Below, in pieces: positions 24,598 to 34,040 of a stretch of 64,000 bases of DNA. Source of the stretch: Armatimonadetes bacterium Uphvl-Ar1 (GTDB taxonomy: Bacteria; Armatimonadota; Fimbriimonadia; Fimbriimonadales; Fimbriimonadaceae); contig CP021423.1 in the NCBI GenBank assembly GCA_002162075.1, positions 1,240,001 to 1,304,000 on the forward strand, given 5' to 3'. The notes below the pieces were generated by a model. The model did no database searches. It was given only the letters and a program-made list of their open reading frames with translations, and was not told the origin of the DNA. A program made the position numbers and the translations under genes. Each line of letters begins with the position of its first letter. Positions within the stretch are counted from its first letter, which is position 1.

Positions 24598-25863
24598 ATG
24601 GCAACCGCGCCCCAAACGCACCCCCACCGTCACCCTCTCGCCGAAGTTGATCCCACCATCGCTAGCCTCATTGCCAAAGAGGAGCGACGCCAGGAAGACA
24701 ACCTCGAACTGATTGCCAGCGAGAACATCGCTTCCCTCGCCGTCCGCCAAACGATGGCGTCCGTTTTCACCGACAAATACGCCGAAGGCTATCCCGGCAA
24801 ACGCTATTACGGGGGCTGCGAAATCGTTGACCAAGTCGAATCTCTCTGCATAGAGCGCGTTTGCCAACTCTACGGTGCCGAAGCCGCAAATGTCCAACCC
24901 CACTCCGGCGCTTCCGCGAACATGGCGGTCTACTTCACGTTCCTCCAACCCGGCGATACCCTCATGGCCATGAACCTAGCCCACGGTGGACACCTCACCC
25001 ACGGATCACCCGTGAACTTCAGTGGACAGCTTTACAATGTAGCCGCATATGGAGTTGACGAAACTGAATTCATCAATTACGACGAAATGCACCGCATCGC
25101 CGTCGAAACCAAACCGAAAATCATCGTATCTGGCGCGACCGCCTACTCACGGACATTTGACTTCCCCCGCATACGCCAAATCGCGGACGAGGTTGGAGCA
25201 ATCCACATGTGCGATATGTCTCACTACAGCGGCCTCATCGCCGCCGGTGAGTATCCCAGCCCGATTCCCCATTGCCAAGTTGTCACCTCAACGACTCACA
25301 AATCTATTCGAGGCCCGCGCGGCGGAATGATCCTCGGCGAAGCAGAATTCATCAAGAAAATCAATAAAACGGTTTTCCCAGGACTCCAAGGCGGCCCACT
25401 GGAACACGTGATCGCGGGCAAAGCTGTCGCTTTCCTCGAAGCCTCTCAACCGGAGTTCAAAACCTATGCCGCTCAAGTCAAAAAGAATGCCGCAACCCTA
25501 TCCGAATCCTTGACCCACGAAGGGTTCCGAATAGTATCCGGCGGCACTGATAGCCACATGATGCTCGTTGACCTTCAACCATTCGAAGTCAACGGAAAAA
25601 TTGCTCAACAAGCATTGGAAGACGCAAATATCACGACCAACAAGAACAGCATTCCAAACGATCCTGAATCCCCATTTGTCACCTCCGGAATCCGACTCGG
25701 CACCCCTGCCGTCACAACTCGTGGCATGAAAGAAGCCGAAATGAAACAAATCGCGGCCTGGATCGCCACCGTGCTCCGAAACCACGGCGACGAGGGCACA
25801 ATCAACAAGGTGAAAGCCGAAGTGACTTCTCTTTGCCGCTCATTCCCAATCCACTTCGTCTAA
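24598..25863 (+). CDS. glyA: Serine hydroxymethyltransferase
   Basis: The 421-residue protein matches GlyA along its length: [12 protein letters not shown] (35-46), [15 protein letters not shown] (61-75), [15 protein letters not shown] (98-112) and the PLP lysine in [14 protein letters not shown] (K235). It converts serine and tetrahydrofolate to glycine and methylene-THF, the main one-carbon source. The usual DMAHIAGL segment reads DMSHYSGL (206-213), a modest variation next to the PLP-contacting His. It is monocistronic by appearance, with a hairpin just after the stop. Confidence 0.97.
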   Translation: MATAPQTHPHRHPLAEVDPTIASLIAKEERRQEDNLELIASENIASLAVRQTMASVFTDKYAEGYPGKRYYGGCEIVDQVESLCIERVCQLYGAEAANVQPHSGASANMAVYFTFLQPGDTLMAMNLAHGGHLTHGSPVNFSGQLYNVAAYGVDETEFINYDEMHRIAVETKPKIIVSGATAYSRTFDFPRIRQIADEVGAIHMCDMSHYSGLIAAGEYPSPIPHCQVVTSTTHKSIRGPRGGMILGEAEFIKKINKTVFPGLQGGPLEHVIAGKAVAFLEASQPEFKTYAAQVKKNAATLSESLTHEGFRIVSGGTDSHMMLVDLQPFEVNGKIAQQALEDANITTNKNSIPNDPESPFVTSGIRLGTPAVTTRGMKEAEMKQIAAWIATVLRNHGDEGTINKVKAEVTSLCRSFPIHFV

Positions 25864-25870
25864 ACGACTA

Positions 25871-25899
25871 TCGGGGTCAGCAACAAAAACTGACCCCGA
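25871..25899. terminator. Palindrome between convergent genes, possible bidirectional terminator
   Basis: A perfect 10-bp stem TCGGGGTCAG ... CTGACCCCGA with a 9-base A-rich loop lies 8 bases after the glyA stop and 15 bases before the end of the opposing PEP-CTERM gene. No T-run follows on either strand, so intrinsic termination is uncertain. Confidence 0.45.
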
Positions 25900-25914
25900 T
25901 GATCCGCGCTCTGA

Positions 25915-26559
25915 CTACTTACTTCTCTTACGAAGAGCGGCCAAAGCCGCGACACTCAAAATTGTCAAAGTGGCAGGTTCCGGAACTGCTTCCTGAGAAA
26001 ACACAAGCTCGCGACCCGCAGTATTCCAACCATTATTCCAAGTCACAGTCAAGCTCTCTCCTACGACTGACGGAAAAGTGATAAGAGTGTTGGTCGTTCC
26101 ATCTGGAATGCCTTGCCAATTAAACAATTCAGCATTGCTTCCGTCAAGAACCCTAAACGTCGTCACAAGCGGCGATCCATTCCAATCTGCCAACCGAATC
26201 GATCGCAACCGAACCAAGAAACCAGGATCTGCTGTCAAAGTAAACGAAACGGGCGTCGCATCCGAGGTTGAACCGCTGCTCGAGTTCCGTCCCCAAATAG
26301 CTGTTGGAAGATCGCCGTACCCCGTACCCCACAGACCGACGTTAGTCGTGTAATCAAGAACGACATTGGGTGTGAAACCTCCTTCGGAGCCATAGGCAAG
26401 CCCACCTTGCGACACTGATGTGACTCGATCTCCGTAGTCTTCTAGTTGCGTCTGATTGATAACAGCCCCCGAATCTGTAGTGAAAAGCAGATTCGTTGCC
26501 GCAGCGACTCCTGATGCCACAACCATCCCCCCGATGCTAAGTATTTTTGTCAATCTCAT
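25915..26559 (-). CDS. PEP-CTERM sorting-signal secreted protein
   Basis: The ATG at 26559 is preceded by GAGGAAAA and starts a signal peptide (MRLTKILSIGGMVVASGVAAA), giving 214 residues; an upstream in-frame start is rejected. The C-terminus is a classic PEP-CTERM tail: VPEPATL, a hydrophobic helix and RKRSK. Such proteins are cut and anchored or released by an exosortase. The mature domain is beta-rich (FTLTADPGFLVRLRSIRLADW) and looks like a jelly-roll binding domain. No exosortase gene is in the window, so the sorting enzyme must be encoded elsewhere. The protein is probably at the cell surface. Confidence 0.85.
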   Translation of the reverse strand: MRLTKILSIGGMVVASGVAAATNLLFTTDSGAVINQTQLEDYGDRVTSVSQGGLAYGSEGGFTPNVVLDYTTNVGLWGTGYGDLPTAIWGRNSSSGSTSDATPVSFTLTADPGFLVRLRSIRLADWNGSPLVTTFRVLDGSNAELFNWQGIPDGTTNTLITFPSVVGESLTVTWNNGWNTAGRELVFSQEAVPEPATLTILSVAALAALRKRSK

Positions 26560-26665
26560 TTTTCCTCTTTGGCCCCACAACAATGAGGCACCTCACACCA
26601 CTATACAGGAAAATCACAACAGAGTACAGACATCAATCCATGCTTTACCAAATGTTTATCATCAG

Positions 26666-26688
26666 GGCCCCTGGATACCCCAGGGGCC
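26666..26688. repeat. Inverted repeat in a 147-base gap
   Basis: A perfect 9-bp stem GGCCCCTGG ... CCAGGGGCC with a 5-base loop lies 19 bases beyond the stop of the small lipoprotein gene, on its downstream side, and ahead of the PEP-CTERM gene. A short TTTA follows on the plus strand only. It may act as a weak terminator or mRNA end stabiliser. Otherwise the gap holds nothing recognisable. Confidence 0.4.
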
Positions 26689-26706
26689 TTTAGTCGTCAA
26701 GTTGAG

Positions 26707-26910
26707 CTACTCGCCCGAGTCGCCTTTACTCTCTCGCTCAATCTCTCCTCGGTTGGGCTGAGCCGCATTGGCATCCTCAACCGTCGCTCCTTCATCTTTA
26801 GCGACCGATCCAGGAGCATCGCTCTTTGGTGTCTCAGACGCACAGCCCATCAGACCGAGCCCGATCGACGCCAAGATCATGAACAAACCGAGCTGACTTA
26901 TCTTTCGCAT
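26707..26910 (-). CDS. Small lipoprotein
   Basis: The ATG at 26910 gives 67 residues: MRK, a hydrophobic run and the lipobox L20-M21-G22-C23, then a hydrophilic, acidic, low-complexity tail rich in Ala, Asp, Glu, Ser and Pro. A longer in-frame start would place the signal sequence inside the protein and is rejected. It overlaps the end of the prepilin-like gene by 13 bases and is probably co-transcribed with it. No domain is recognised in the tail. Confidence 0.65.
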   Translation of the reverse strand: MRKISQLGLFMILASIGLGLMGCASETPKSDAPGSVAKDEGATVEDANAAQPNRGEIERESKGDSGE

Positions 26911-27929
26911 AGAGCATTCATCCCTGTTGAACCAAAGTCGTAGTTCAGATTCGTATCCGGTCTGAACATACTTTGATAGTGAGGAGAACCAACCGCCGAA
27001 ACGCATCGCATCGGAGAATCAACGTTGCCCGCCGGGTAGCCGCCTTGAGGACCGTAGTAGGTGTACGCTGGCTCAAAGTACTTCCGCACCGCTCCTCCCG
27101 AAGGAGTGGGAGTGTCAGATCCCATCGGAATGTACTTCGCCGAACTATCCGCGAATACAACGATGTTGCCGCGTCCAAAAACGCGAACCGTATCGTTCGC
27201 CGCAACAAAAGTGAACTCGTAAGTATCTTCTCGTGAATAGGCCGCCCGACCAGCTTGTGCCGGCCCACCTGGGTTAAATCGGCAAACAGGTGCTGGTGCC
27301 GCCGGTGTACCAACTCGGTCACATCTCAAATAGGGGCTCGTATAGGAATAGCCCCGGTAGGCTTCCTTGCCGTTCCCGAACCAGAACAGAGGAGTGGAAC
27401 TGACTCCCGCAACCGCCGTTGCGTTGTAGCCATTGAGCAAACCGTTACCGGATAAACCAACCGTCGGAAGATTAATCCCCGCTGGATAAGTGAAACCAGT
27501 GGTGTAGAGGTTCAAAGAGCCGCTACCCGAGTAGATGTCATTGTTTTTCGTGTAAGGAAAAATGGAGTTCGTCCAAGCCACCGCATCCGCAGCCTGAGCC
27601 GCCGCATTCGGGCCCCAACCTGCCGGAACCGACGCCAAACGATAGGGTCCGAGTCCACTTGCGCCTACGTTCGTATGCAGATATGTTCCCGTCGCAGGAT
27701 CAATCGGATGCATGAGCATGAACGTGTCGTCATAGTCTGCAATGTAGATTTGCGCCGCAGTGCCTGTTTGCTTCGTCTCTGCAAGAGTTTTGCTTTTCTT
27801 CGCTGCTTCTTTTGCCTGAGCAAAAACTGGGAAGAGGATAGCCGCCAGAATGGCGATGATCGCAATTACGACCAGCAGTTCGATAAGGGTAAACCCGCTC
27901 TTCGAGTTGGTTTGAGTTTGTTTCATCAT
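26898..27929 (-). CDS. Prepilin-type N-terminal methylation domain protein
   Basis: The 343-residue protein begins with a short basic leader and the type IV prepilin cleavage site G12/F13, followed by TLIELLVVIAIIAILAAILF. Prepilin peptidase would cut after G12 and methylate F13. A charged helix continues (AQAKEAAKKSK). The C-terminal head is large and rich in Gly, Tyr and Pro (FVAANDTVRVFGRGNIVVFADSSAKYIP), like DUF1559-type pseudopilins common in Planctomycetes and Armatimonadota. In these phyla many such genes exist per genome and their pilus or secretion role is mostly unproven. Expression may also serve the small lipoprotein gene downstream. Confidence 0.88.
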   Translation of the reverse strand: MMKQTQTNSKSGFTLIELLVVIAIIAILAAILFPVFAQAKEAAKKSKTLAETKQTGTAAQIYIADYDDTFMLMHPIDPATGTYLHTNVGASGLGPYRLASVPAGWGPNAAAQAADAVAWTNSIFPYTKNNDIYSGSGSLNLYTTGFTYPAGINLPTVGLSGNGLLNGYNATAVAGVSSTPLFWFGNGKEAYRGYSYTSPYLRCDRVGTPAAPAPVCRFNPGGPAQAGRAAYSREDTYEFTFVAANDTVRVFGRGNIVVFADSSAKYIPMGSDTPTPSGGAVRKYFEPAYTYYGPQGGYPAGNVDSPMRCVSAVGSPHYQSMFRPDTNLNYDFGSTGMNALCER

Positions 27930-28021
27930 GAATCACCGGGCTGGTGCGAACCAACCCACTCACTATATACTTCACTAAAAGGCAAAATAGATTCATAATT
28001 TTCCAAAACTTTCCTTGAATG

Positions 28022-28051
28022 TTAAATTATTCACGTAGACTGAAATATACT
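28022..28051 (+). promoter_or_regulatory. Possible sigma-70 promoter for the second prepilin gene
   Basis: TTAAAT and TATACT are separated by 18 bases in an AT-rich stretch, ending 36 bases before the ATG at 28087. The -10 box is good (5 of 6) and the -35 box poor (3 of 6). Confidence 0.35.
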
Positions 28052-28086
28052 TTTCTTGCTCAGGCACTTCAAATCAAAATTGGATC

Positions 28087-28950
28087 ATGATAGATCGGTA
28101 CTCACGTAAGTCTGACTTGGCTTTCACTCTCATTGAACTCCTCATCGTCATCGCCATCATCGCGATCATCGCCGCTATTCTCTTCCCGACATTTGCCCGC
28201 GCCAAAGAATCCGCCAAACGCACCGTTGACCTTGCCCACATCAAGCAGATCGGCGTCGCCAACCTGATCTACCTTGACGATTACGACCAAAACTTCCTGA
28301 GCTTCCCCTACGCCGACACCTGGAGTAGCCCCAGCTTCGCAAATCGCCAACGTGGCCCCTATTGGTCGGATCGGGTCATGCCATACATCAAAAACAACGA
28401 AATTTTTCAAACTCCCGCGAACACCGATACTGCGTACTACCCGCGAGGCTATTGGCTCCCCGGAGCAAAGTCGGCAACCGACACCCAAAAATACCGGGTC
28501 ACTTACGCCCTCAATCACCTCATTTCCCGTGCCGACATGCCGCCAGATCGAGCGGGAAGTTCAAATCAATCAAGCATTTCCCTCCCTGCCGATACCGTTC
28601 TTGCCGGACCCCAAAACCAAGCGTTCACATTCTCCTCCTGCCAACCGGACTCCCCCGGAAGCCAAACCCGCTCCTTCTACTGGAACATCAGCGAGTCGGG
28701 TCAAGGCTGGGGTTTTGAACTCTGGAACAACTCAAAAGGCGAAGGCGGATTTTTCGGTGGGGCCAATTTCACCTATGTCGATGGTCACGCCAAATTCGCT
28801 CGGCTCGTCAATAAAGGCACCGACCCCGGAGATCAGATCACCTATCAAGGCCGAGACTTGTTCTTTGGCTTCTTTGCTGGTGTGAAAACTCGACCCGAAG
28901 TGAGCGAAAACGGCACTTGCCCAAACAGTCGCGCATCCGCCGTATTCTGA
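28087..28950 (+). CDS. Prepilin-type N-terminal methylation domain protein (H-X9-DG type)
   Basis: The 287-residue protein has a prepilin site with Ala instead of Gly at -1 (A12/F13), then TLIELLIVIAIIAIIAAILF and FARAKESAKR. The head contains YPYADTW-like and YWSDRVMPYIKN stretches. It ends with ANFTYVDGHAKF, the HxxxDG-type C-terminal motif of DUF1559 pseudopilins. It is divergent from the other prepilin-like gene, sharing a gap of 157 bases rich in A and T. The Ala at -1 is tolerated by some prepilin peptidases. It could be a minor pilin or a pseudopilin. Confidence 0.88.
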   Translation: MIDRYSRKSDLAFTLIELLIVIAIIAIIAAILFPTFARAKESAKRTVDLAHIKQIGVANLIYLDDYDQNFLSFPYADTWSSPSFANRQRGPYWSDRVMPYIKNNEIFQTPANTDTAYYPRGYWLPGAKSATDTQKYRVTYALNHLISRADMPPDRAGSSNQSSISLPADTVLAGPQNQAFTFSSCQPDSPGSQTRSFYWNISESGQGWGFELWNNSKGEGGFFGGANFTYVDGHAKFARLVNKGTDPGDQITYQGRDLFFGFFAGVKTRPEVSENGTCPNSRASAVF

Positions 28951-28973
28951 ATTTTCGTAGGACCTCGTATAAT
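28945..28973 (+). promoter_or_regulatory. Probable sigma-70 promoter of the caspase operon
   Basis: A perfect TATAAT (28968-28973) lies 17 bases after TTCTGA (28945-28950, 3 of 6 matches), which overlaps the stop of the prepilin-like gene. A transcript would start near 28980, leaving a leader of about 77 bases before the first caspase gene. Confidence 0.5.
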
Positions 28974-29056
28974 TCTATGAAACGACACCCCACAAGCGGG
29001 CGTCCATCTGCCGAACAAAACCCACAAAGGGTCTAACTGAACAAAACGGGCAACTC

Positions 29057-30016
29057 ATGAAAAAACTGCTATCAATCGCTGCACTCGCACTCCTGACCGC
29101 TTGCGCATTTGCCGAAACCTACAGCCTTTCAATCGGCATTAACGATTACCCCGAGGCAAAAGACGAATCTGGAAATGTCGTTGATAACGATCTGAGTGGA
29201 TGCGTAAATGATGCAAATGCAATGCGAAATATTTTTATCAAGAACTACGGAGTTAAGGAAAGCAATACAAAAATCTTACTTGATAAGAATGCCAATGGCG
29301 ACAAGTTCTTGGACGGAATCAAATGGCTCATCACAACGGCAAAAGCTGGAGATCAAGTTATTTTCACTTATTCCGGTCACGGTGCCCAAATCGACGATCC
29401 TGAATCTGACGAAGCCGACAAGAAAACCGAACTTCTCGTGCTTGCCGACGGAATGCTCGTTCAAGATGACTTCTTCAACGAAGTCGCCAATCTTCTCCGA
29501 ATCAACGGAGTCAACTGCACCTTCATTTTCGATAGTTGCTTCAGTGGTGGGATGTCCCGGAATGTTGATGGCCGGTATCAAGTCCGCAATCGCGTGATGC
29601 AGTACTTGCCCAAGAACCCCAAGCTCATGAATCGCAAGAAAGAGGAGCAGGGTCTACTCGCATTGGCAAAGAATGCAAAAAGCCGACAGGTGAGTACTCC
29701 AAAGCAAGGCGAAGTTGTCTTTATGTATGCGAGTAAAGAATCAGAGCCAAGTAAAGACATCAGCGGAATCCCCGACACCCCTGCCCACGGCTTGTTCACT
29801 CTTCTTCTGCTGGACATTCTCGAAGCAGAGAAGGCGATGCCCGTCAAAGACATCTACGAAGTTGTCGACGAAATTCTTGCTGGCATCAATAAGAGTCTTA
29901 TGGAAGATGGAAAGAAAAACAACATGGAGGAGTCGGCAATCCCGCAATTCAATCAAGGGCCAAACTTCGAAGCTAGCGCAACCCGATCAGCTCTTCCGAT
30001 CATTCTCCCCAACTAA
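29057..30016 (+). CDS. Secreted caspase-fold (peptidase C14 / metacaspase-like) protease
   Basis: The 319-residue protein starts with a signal peptide (MKKLLSIAALALLTACAFA). The caspase fold is clear: YSLSIGINDY near 22, DLSGCVNDANAMRNIF near 45 and the catalytic His in FTYSGHGAQ (H108). The catalytic Cys lies in FIFDSCFSGG (C161), and AHGLFTLLLLDIL is near 255. The family cuts peptide bonds after Arg, Lys or Asp; here both dyad residues are present, so activity is expected. The acidic patch DDPESDEADKK after the His loop resembles metacaspase calcium sites, but that is inference. Because of the signal peptide, it would act outside the cytoplasm. It is followed after four bases by a second caspase gene. 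Confidence 0.9.
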   Translation: MKKLLSIAALALLTACAFAETYSLSIGINDYPEAKDESGNVVDNDLSGCVNDANAMRNIFIKNYGVKESNTKILLDKNANGDKFLDGIKWLITTAKAGDQVIFTYSGHGAQIDDPESDEADKKTELLVLADGMLVQDDFFNEVANLLRINGVNCTFIFDSCFSGGMSRNVDGRYQVRNRVMQYLPKNPKLMNRKKEEQGLLALAKNAKSRQVSTPKQGEVVFMYASKESEPSKDISGIPDTPAHGLFTLLLLDILEAEKAMPVKDIYEVVDEILAGINKSLMEDGKKNNMEESAIPQFNQGPNFEASATRSALPIILPN

Positions 30017-30020
30017 GACA

Positions 30021-33000
30021 ATGAACATCAGCCGCCGCGCCCGAACAACTTTTGTCATGATCGCGGCGGCTCTCCTCTCTGCCTCCGCCCTTCCAAAACC
30101 ATTAGAAGACGGTCGTCTCCGCCTCGTCCCTCTCCTCACCGACGGATTCATCCTCGATATCCAAGAATCGCCAGACGGAACCCGACTGCTCACCCACGAC
30201 CGCGGTTACGCACCCCGACTCTGGGATGCCCGCTCAATGCGTATTCTCGGCTTTTTGTCCCACAACACCCGAGAAGTTGCCCAAGCCGAAATGAGCAAGA
30301 ATGGAAACCTCATCGTCACAAACTCTTACGACGAAGTGAAAATTTGGAACGCCAAAACTGCACGCCTCATCACAAGCTTTAATAACAATGGCGACAAAGA
30401 TTTCGGGGCAAACCGATTTGCCATCTCCCCAGACGAAAAAACTATTGTCCTTAGTCAAGAGTCCGGCTTGTGGCTCGGATCTGCTCCTGATTTCAAATTC
30501 AAAAAAATTCAAGAATTCCCCGAAGAGTTCTTTGCCTACGATGTTCAGTTCTCACCCGATAGCACAAAGCTCGTAATCGCTGCCGGGTCACAGTCCAAGC
30601 TTGGCACTTACGATCTGACAACCCAAAAGCTCAGCTTTCACTCCGTTGATTCAGATGGCAATATTTTCGTCGAGTTCAGCCCTGATTCTAATCAGATACT
30701 CGTCACTGGTATCTCGAACAAAGCTCATCTTGTGGATTTCGCAACCGGGAAAATCCTTGCTCAATACCCTCATTTCATTGGCGAAAGAGGGCGCTTCGGC
30801 AACGTCAAAATGGCGGCCTTATTCGTTGGCCCTAATCTCTCACAATTCGTAGTCTGCAGCGAAAAAGGCACCATGACAATTTACGACCGCAAGACTCTCA
30901 AAGTCGTTCGTGAACTCACAGGATACAGCAACGCAATTCGTGAAATCCGCAAGTCGCCAGATGGCCTCCGTTTGGCAACTTATGAAGATAATGATTTTGA
31001 AGAATATGAGCCACTCAAAATTTGGGATGTGACTTCCGGCAAAGAATACCCATTCAATCGAGCGGGAGAGCCAACCGCTGGCTCTTTCAATTCAGATGGT
31101 TCCAGCTTCTGGGTCGGTTACATGAATGGAACCATTGTCAAACACAATTTGACCGATGGAGAGTGGAATTCTTCAACCGTCAACGCACTCAAGCCTTTGG
31201 CAAAAGTCCAGTTTTTTGGCAATACGGGTCGCGTAGGAATCTCAACTACTCAAGCCGCCTATGAATTCTATGTCTTTGATTCCCGAAAAGTCGACCTCTC
31301 CAACCGTTACTCTGCCGGAAAAGACACATTGGATAGCTCTCCGAACGGCGAGTACGCCCTCTCCCCTGCATATTCCCAGAATGACGACGGAAGCCAAAAG
31401 AAGCAACTCGCCTGCTGGCAACTCAGCACCGAAAAACTCGTCAATATCTTCAACGAACAAGCCGTTGACAACATGTGGCTATCAGACAACACTTTTATCG
31501 TTTGGACCGAAAAAACGGTCTTCCACTACAACCCCAGCAACTCCGACGATGAACAATTCCTAGGCGTACGTTACACCGCTCCTGGCCCAATCCTGTGGGT
31601 AAGACCATCTCCGGACGGAAAGGCAATCCTCGTCTCATTCCAAGACCCAACGACTGAAAAATTCTTTGTCCAGCAAGTCGCAATTCCTTCAGGCGAATTG
31701 CAGGTATCGCTTTCAACTGAACAACCCACCGAGCCTTCCAATTGGGCGGTCAGTTCTTCCGAGGCCCTTCTCTTCGTCACCGATCAGTACACGTTCGCTT
31801 TCCACCCCAAAACAGGCGATCAACTCTGGGAGAGAAAAAATCAGTATCGCCAGACTGTCAACAACATCTACTCAACTGACAACTCCAAAATTTATTCAAT
31901 CTCAACTTCAACTTTCCGAATTCTCAATCCAAAGACCGGTGAAATAGTAAAGTCGTCGGACTTTGATGCAGTGGGCGACACCCTCATCCTGGCAACGGAA
32001 TTCGCCGCTGATCTCAATCTCTTGTCCATCTCAACTTACAACCAAGTTCTCTTCTTCGATACGGAGACAACGAAGCTCGTTCGAATCATCAATCGCCCTG
32101 GAGCAGTTTCCGATGTCAAGTTCATTGCCGGGCAAAAACGCGTCCTCATCACCGACAGCTTGGAGCAAATCAGCATTTGGAGCACGGATGAAATCGCGCA
32201 GAATCCAAATCCCCAACCAATTGGATTTTTCGTCGTAATGAACGATCTGACCAATGGTACCCCTTCCTGGCTTGTGATGGATCGCGATGGTCGCTACGAC
32301 GCCAGCGACCCCAGCAATGTAACGGGCGCGTCCTACGTTATGGAGTGGGAAGGTGGACTCGAGCCAATCAACGTCTCTCAACTCAAATCGCTTTACTACG
32401 AACCTGGTCTATTCGCAAAACTCACCGGATATGATTCCAGCACCGTCCGACCGGTTCCAGATAGAAACGCTCTCAAACTCTTCCCCCAAGTTGCAATCGA
32501 AAAATCAACCCGCGATCCCAATCGAGTGAACATCACCCTCACCGAACGAGACGGCGGAGGTGTTGGCAAAACGGAAATCCTCCTGAACGGAAAACTTGTC
32601 CAATCTTCCGAAAGAACCGGCTATATCAGCCTCAAAGTCAACGACTTTCAGCAATACCTTCTCCCGGCTTCTCAACTTCCCGAAGGGAAAGGAAATCAAC
32701 TATCAATCGTCGCCTACAATGTTAAAGGTGATCTCGCGAGCCAGCCCTATTCCATCGATGTAGGCGTCCCCGAGGGCCTCAAAACCCCTGAAGTCAACAT
32801 CCACGCCTTGTTCGTTGGCGTCGGTGATTACGTGGGTAATCGCCGTGATCTCACCGCCCCACCCTACGATGCTCAGGCTCTCCAAAATGCCATCGAAAAA
32901 TCGGCCGAACGACTTCTCCCCGGGCGTGTCCACGTCACAACTCTCACGACTCAAAGCGCAAAATCAAATCCCAATAACGAAAATCCAAACCGAGAGAACA

Positions 33001-33989
33001 TCCTCAAATGGTTCGCCGAAACGTCCGCTACGGCCACGTCCAGCGACATCATTCTCGTCTTCTTTGCTGGGCACGGCACAAGCCAGATTGGCGATCAAGC
33101 GGGATACTTCTTCTTGACCTCCGGTGCTGATCCGAGCGACATCAATAAGTCCATTCTGAACGTTCACACGATCAGCGGCGACGACCTCAAAACCAACCTC
33201 GCCAAAATTCCCGCCGCTAAGCAAGTCATCATTCTCGATACCTGCCACAGCGGAGCCGCTGCAAGTTCTTTGGTTCAAGACCGTAGCGTCTCGAGCGACT
33301 ACGTCCGGGCTTACGAGTCCATTCGGGAAAGCTCTGGAACTTGGCTCCTTGCCGGAGCCGCCGCAGACCAACTGAGCTACGAATCCCGTGCCGTCGATCA
33401 CGGACTCCTAACCTATTCCCTCCTCGAAGCCGTGGACCAAGTTGCCCCCGAAGCCCTCCGTGGCACCCCATCCGGCGAATACTTCCTTGATGTCGAACGC
33501 TGGCTCTCCTACGCCGCCGCCCGCGTAGAATCCCTCCGCAACGAAGTCGGGGTCGTCGGAGTCCAAAAGCCCGAACTCAAGCGGTCTAACTCCAACCAAT
33601 CATTCGACATCGGCGTCACCCGCCCCCAATTCCGGGGCGAAATCGCATTGACCCCGCCTAAGCCAATTGTTCTTATGGGAACATTTGACAACGAAGGCGA
33701 AGATGAACTCGGGCTTGAAAACGCCATCAGCACCGGCCTCCAATCCTCAAACGAATTCAAGCTCTGGACAAACGTCAGCCGCCACCCCCGAGTCTTCCGA
33801 ATAACCGGTCGCTATACAATTGAAGGTGCAACTCTCAAAGTCACCCTCTTCCTCCAATTCATCAACGCCGACCAAGAACTCAAGCGTCTGAAAACGATCG
33901 AGTTCACTGGCCCCGCCAATGACATTCAGGGAATGGTTGAGCAAATCCGCAAAGCCGTCGCGACCGAAGTTCCCATAGCAAAGTCATAG
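30021..33989 (+). CDS. Secreted beta-propeller (WD40-like) protein with C-terminal caspase domain
   Basis: The ATG at 30021 starts a signal peptide (RRARTTFVMIAAALLSASA), giving 1322 residues; the frame extends upstream inside the first caspase gene and that part is rejected. Residues of about 30-720 are repeated blades with SPDG/SPDS and IWD/IWN strand ends, enough for two propellers. A linker with DGRYDAS (about 755) and an Ig-like segment (about 820-920) follow. The caspase domain starts at about 925 (ALFVGVGDY), with the dyad H1018 in FFAGHGTS and C1075 in ILDTCHSGA. About 110 beta-rich residues end the protein. It is likely a target-binding protease acting in the periplasm or outside the cell. 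It lies four bases after the first caspase gene. Confidence 0.9.
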   Translation: MNISRRARTTFVMIAAALLSASALPKPLEDGRLRLVPLLTDGFILDIQESPDGTRLLTHDRGYAPRLWDARSMRILGFLSHNTREVAQAEMSKNGNLIVTNSYDEVKIWNAKTARLITSFNNNGDKDFGANRFAISPDEKTIVLSQESGLWLGSAPDFKFKKIQEFPEEFFAYDVQFSPDSTKLVIAAGSQSKLGTYDLTTQKLSFHSVDSDGNIFVEFSPDSNQILVTGISNKAHLVDFATGKILAQYPHFIGERGRFGNVKMAALFVGPNLSQFVVCSEKGTMTIYDRKTLKVVRELTGYSNAIREIRKSPDGLRLATYEDNDFEEYEPLKIWDVTSGKEYPFNRAGEPTAGSFNSDGSSFWVGYMNGTIVKHNLTDGEWNSSTVNALKPLAKVQFFGNTGRVGISTTQAAYEFYVFDSRKVDLSNRYSAGKDTLDSSPNGEYALSPAYSQNDDGSQKKQLACWQLSTEKLVNIFNEQAVDNMWLSDNTFIVWTEKTVFHYNPSNSDDEQFLGVRYTAPGPILWVRPSPDGKAILVSFQDPTTEKFFVQQVAIPSGELQVSLSTEQPTEPSNWAVSSSEALLFVTDQYTFAFHPKTGDQLWERKNQYRQTVNNIYSTDNSKIYSISTSTFRILNPKTGEIVKSSDFDAVGDTLILATEFAADLNLLSISTYNQVLFFDTETTKLVRIINRPGAVSDVKFIAGQKRVLITDSLEQISIWSTDEIAQNPNPQPIGFFVVMNDLTNGTPSWLVMDRDGRYDASDPSNVTGASYVMEWEGGLEPINVSQLKSLYYEPGLFAKLTGYDSSTVRPVPDRNALKLFPQVAIEKSTRDPNRVNITLTERDGGGVGKTEILLNGKLVQSSERTGYISLKVNDFQQYLLPASQLPEGKGNQLSIVAYNVKGDLASQPYSIDVGVPEGLKTPEVNIHALFVGVGDYVGNRRDLTAPPYDAQALQNAIEKSAERLLPGRVHVTTLTTQSAKSNPNNENPNRENILKWFAETSATATSSDIILVFFAGHGTSQIGDQAGYFFLTSGADPSDINKSILNVHTISGDDLKTNLAKIPAAKQVIILDTCHSGAAASSLVQDRSVSSDYVRAYESIRESSGTWLLAGAAADQLSYESRAVDHGLLTYSLLEAVDQVAPEALRGTPSGEYFLDVERWLSYAAARVESLRNEVGVVGVQKPELKRSNSNQSFDIGVTRPQFRGEIALTPPKPIVLMGTFDNEGEDELGLENAISTGLQSSNEFKLWTNVSRHPRVFRITGRYTIEGATLKVTLFLQFINADQELKRLKTIEFTGPANDIQGMVEQIRKAVATEVPIAKS

Positions 33990-34040
33990 AAATTTTGCTT
34001 ACCCATTGCCGCCAGGACAACCGTCCCAATGAACCCGCAA

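Noticed and set aside
29715-30020. Extension of the large caspase gene upstream into the first caspase gene
   Set aside because: The extension lies in another frame of a clear gene; the ATG at 30021 gives a normal signal peptide.
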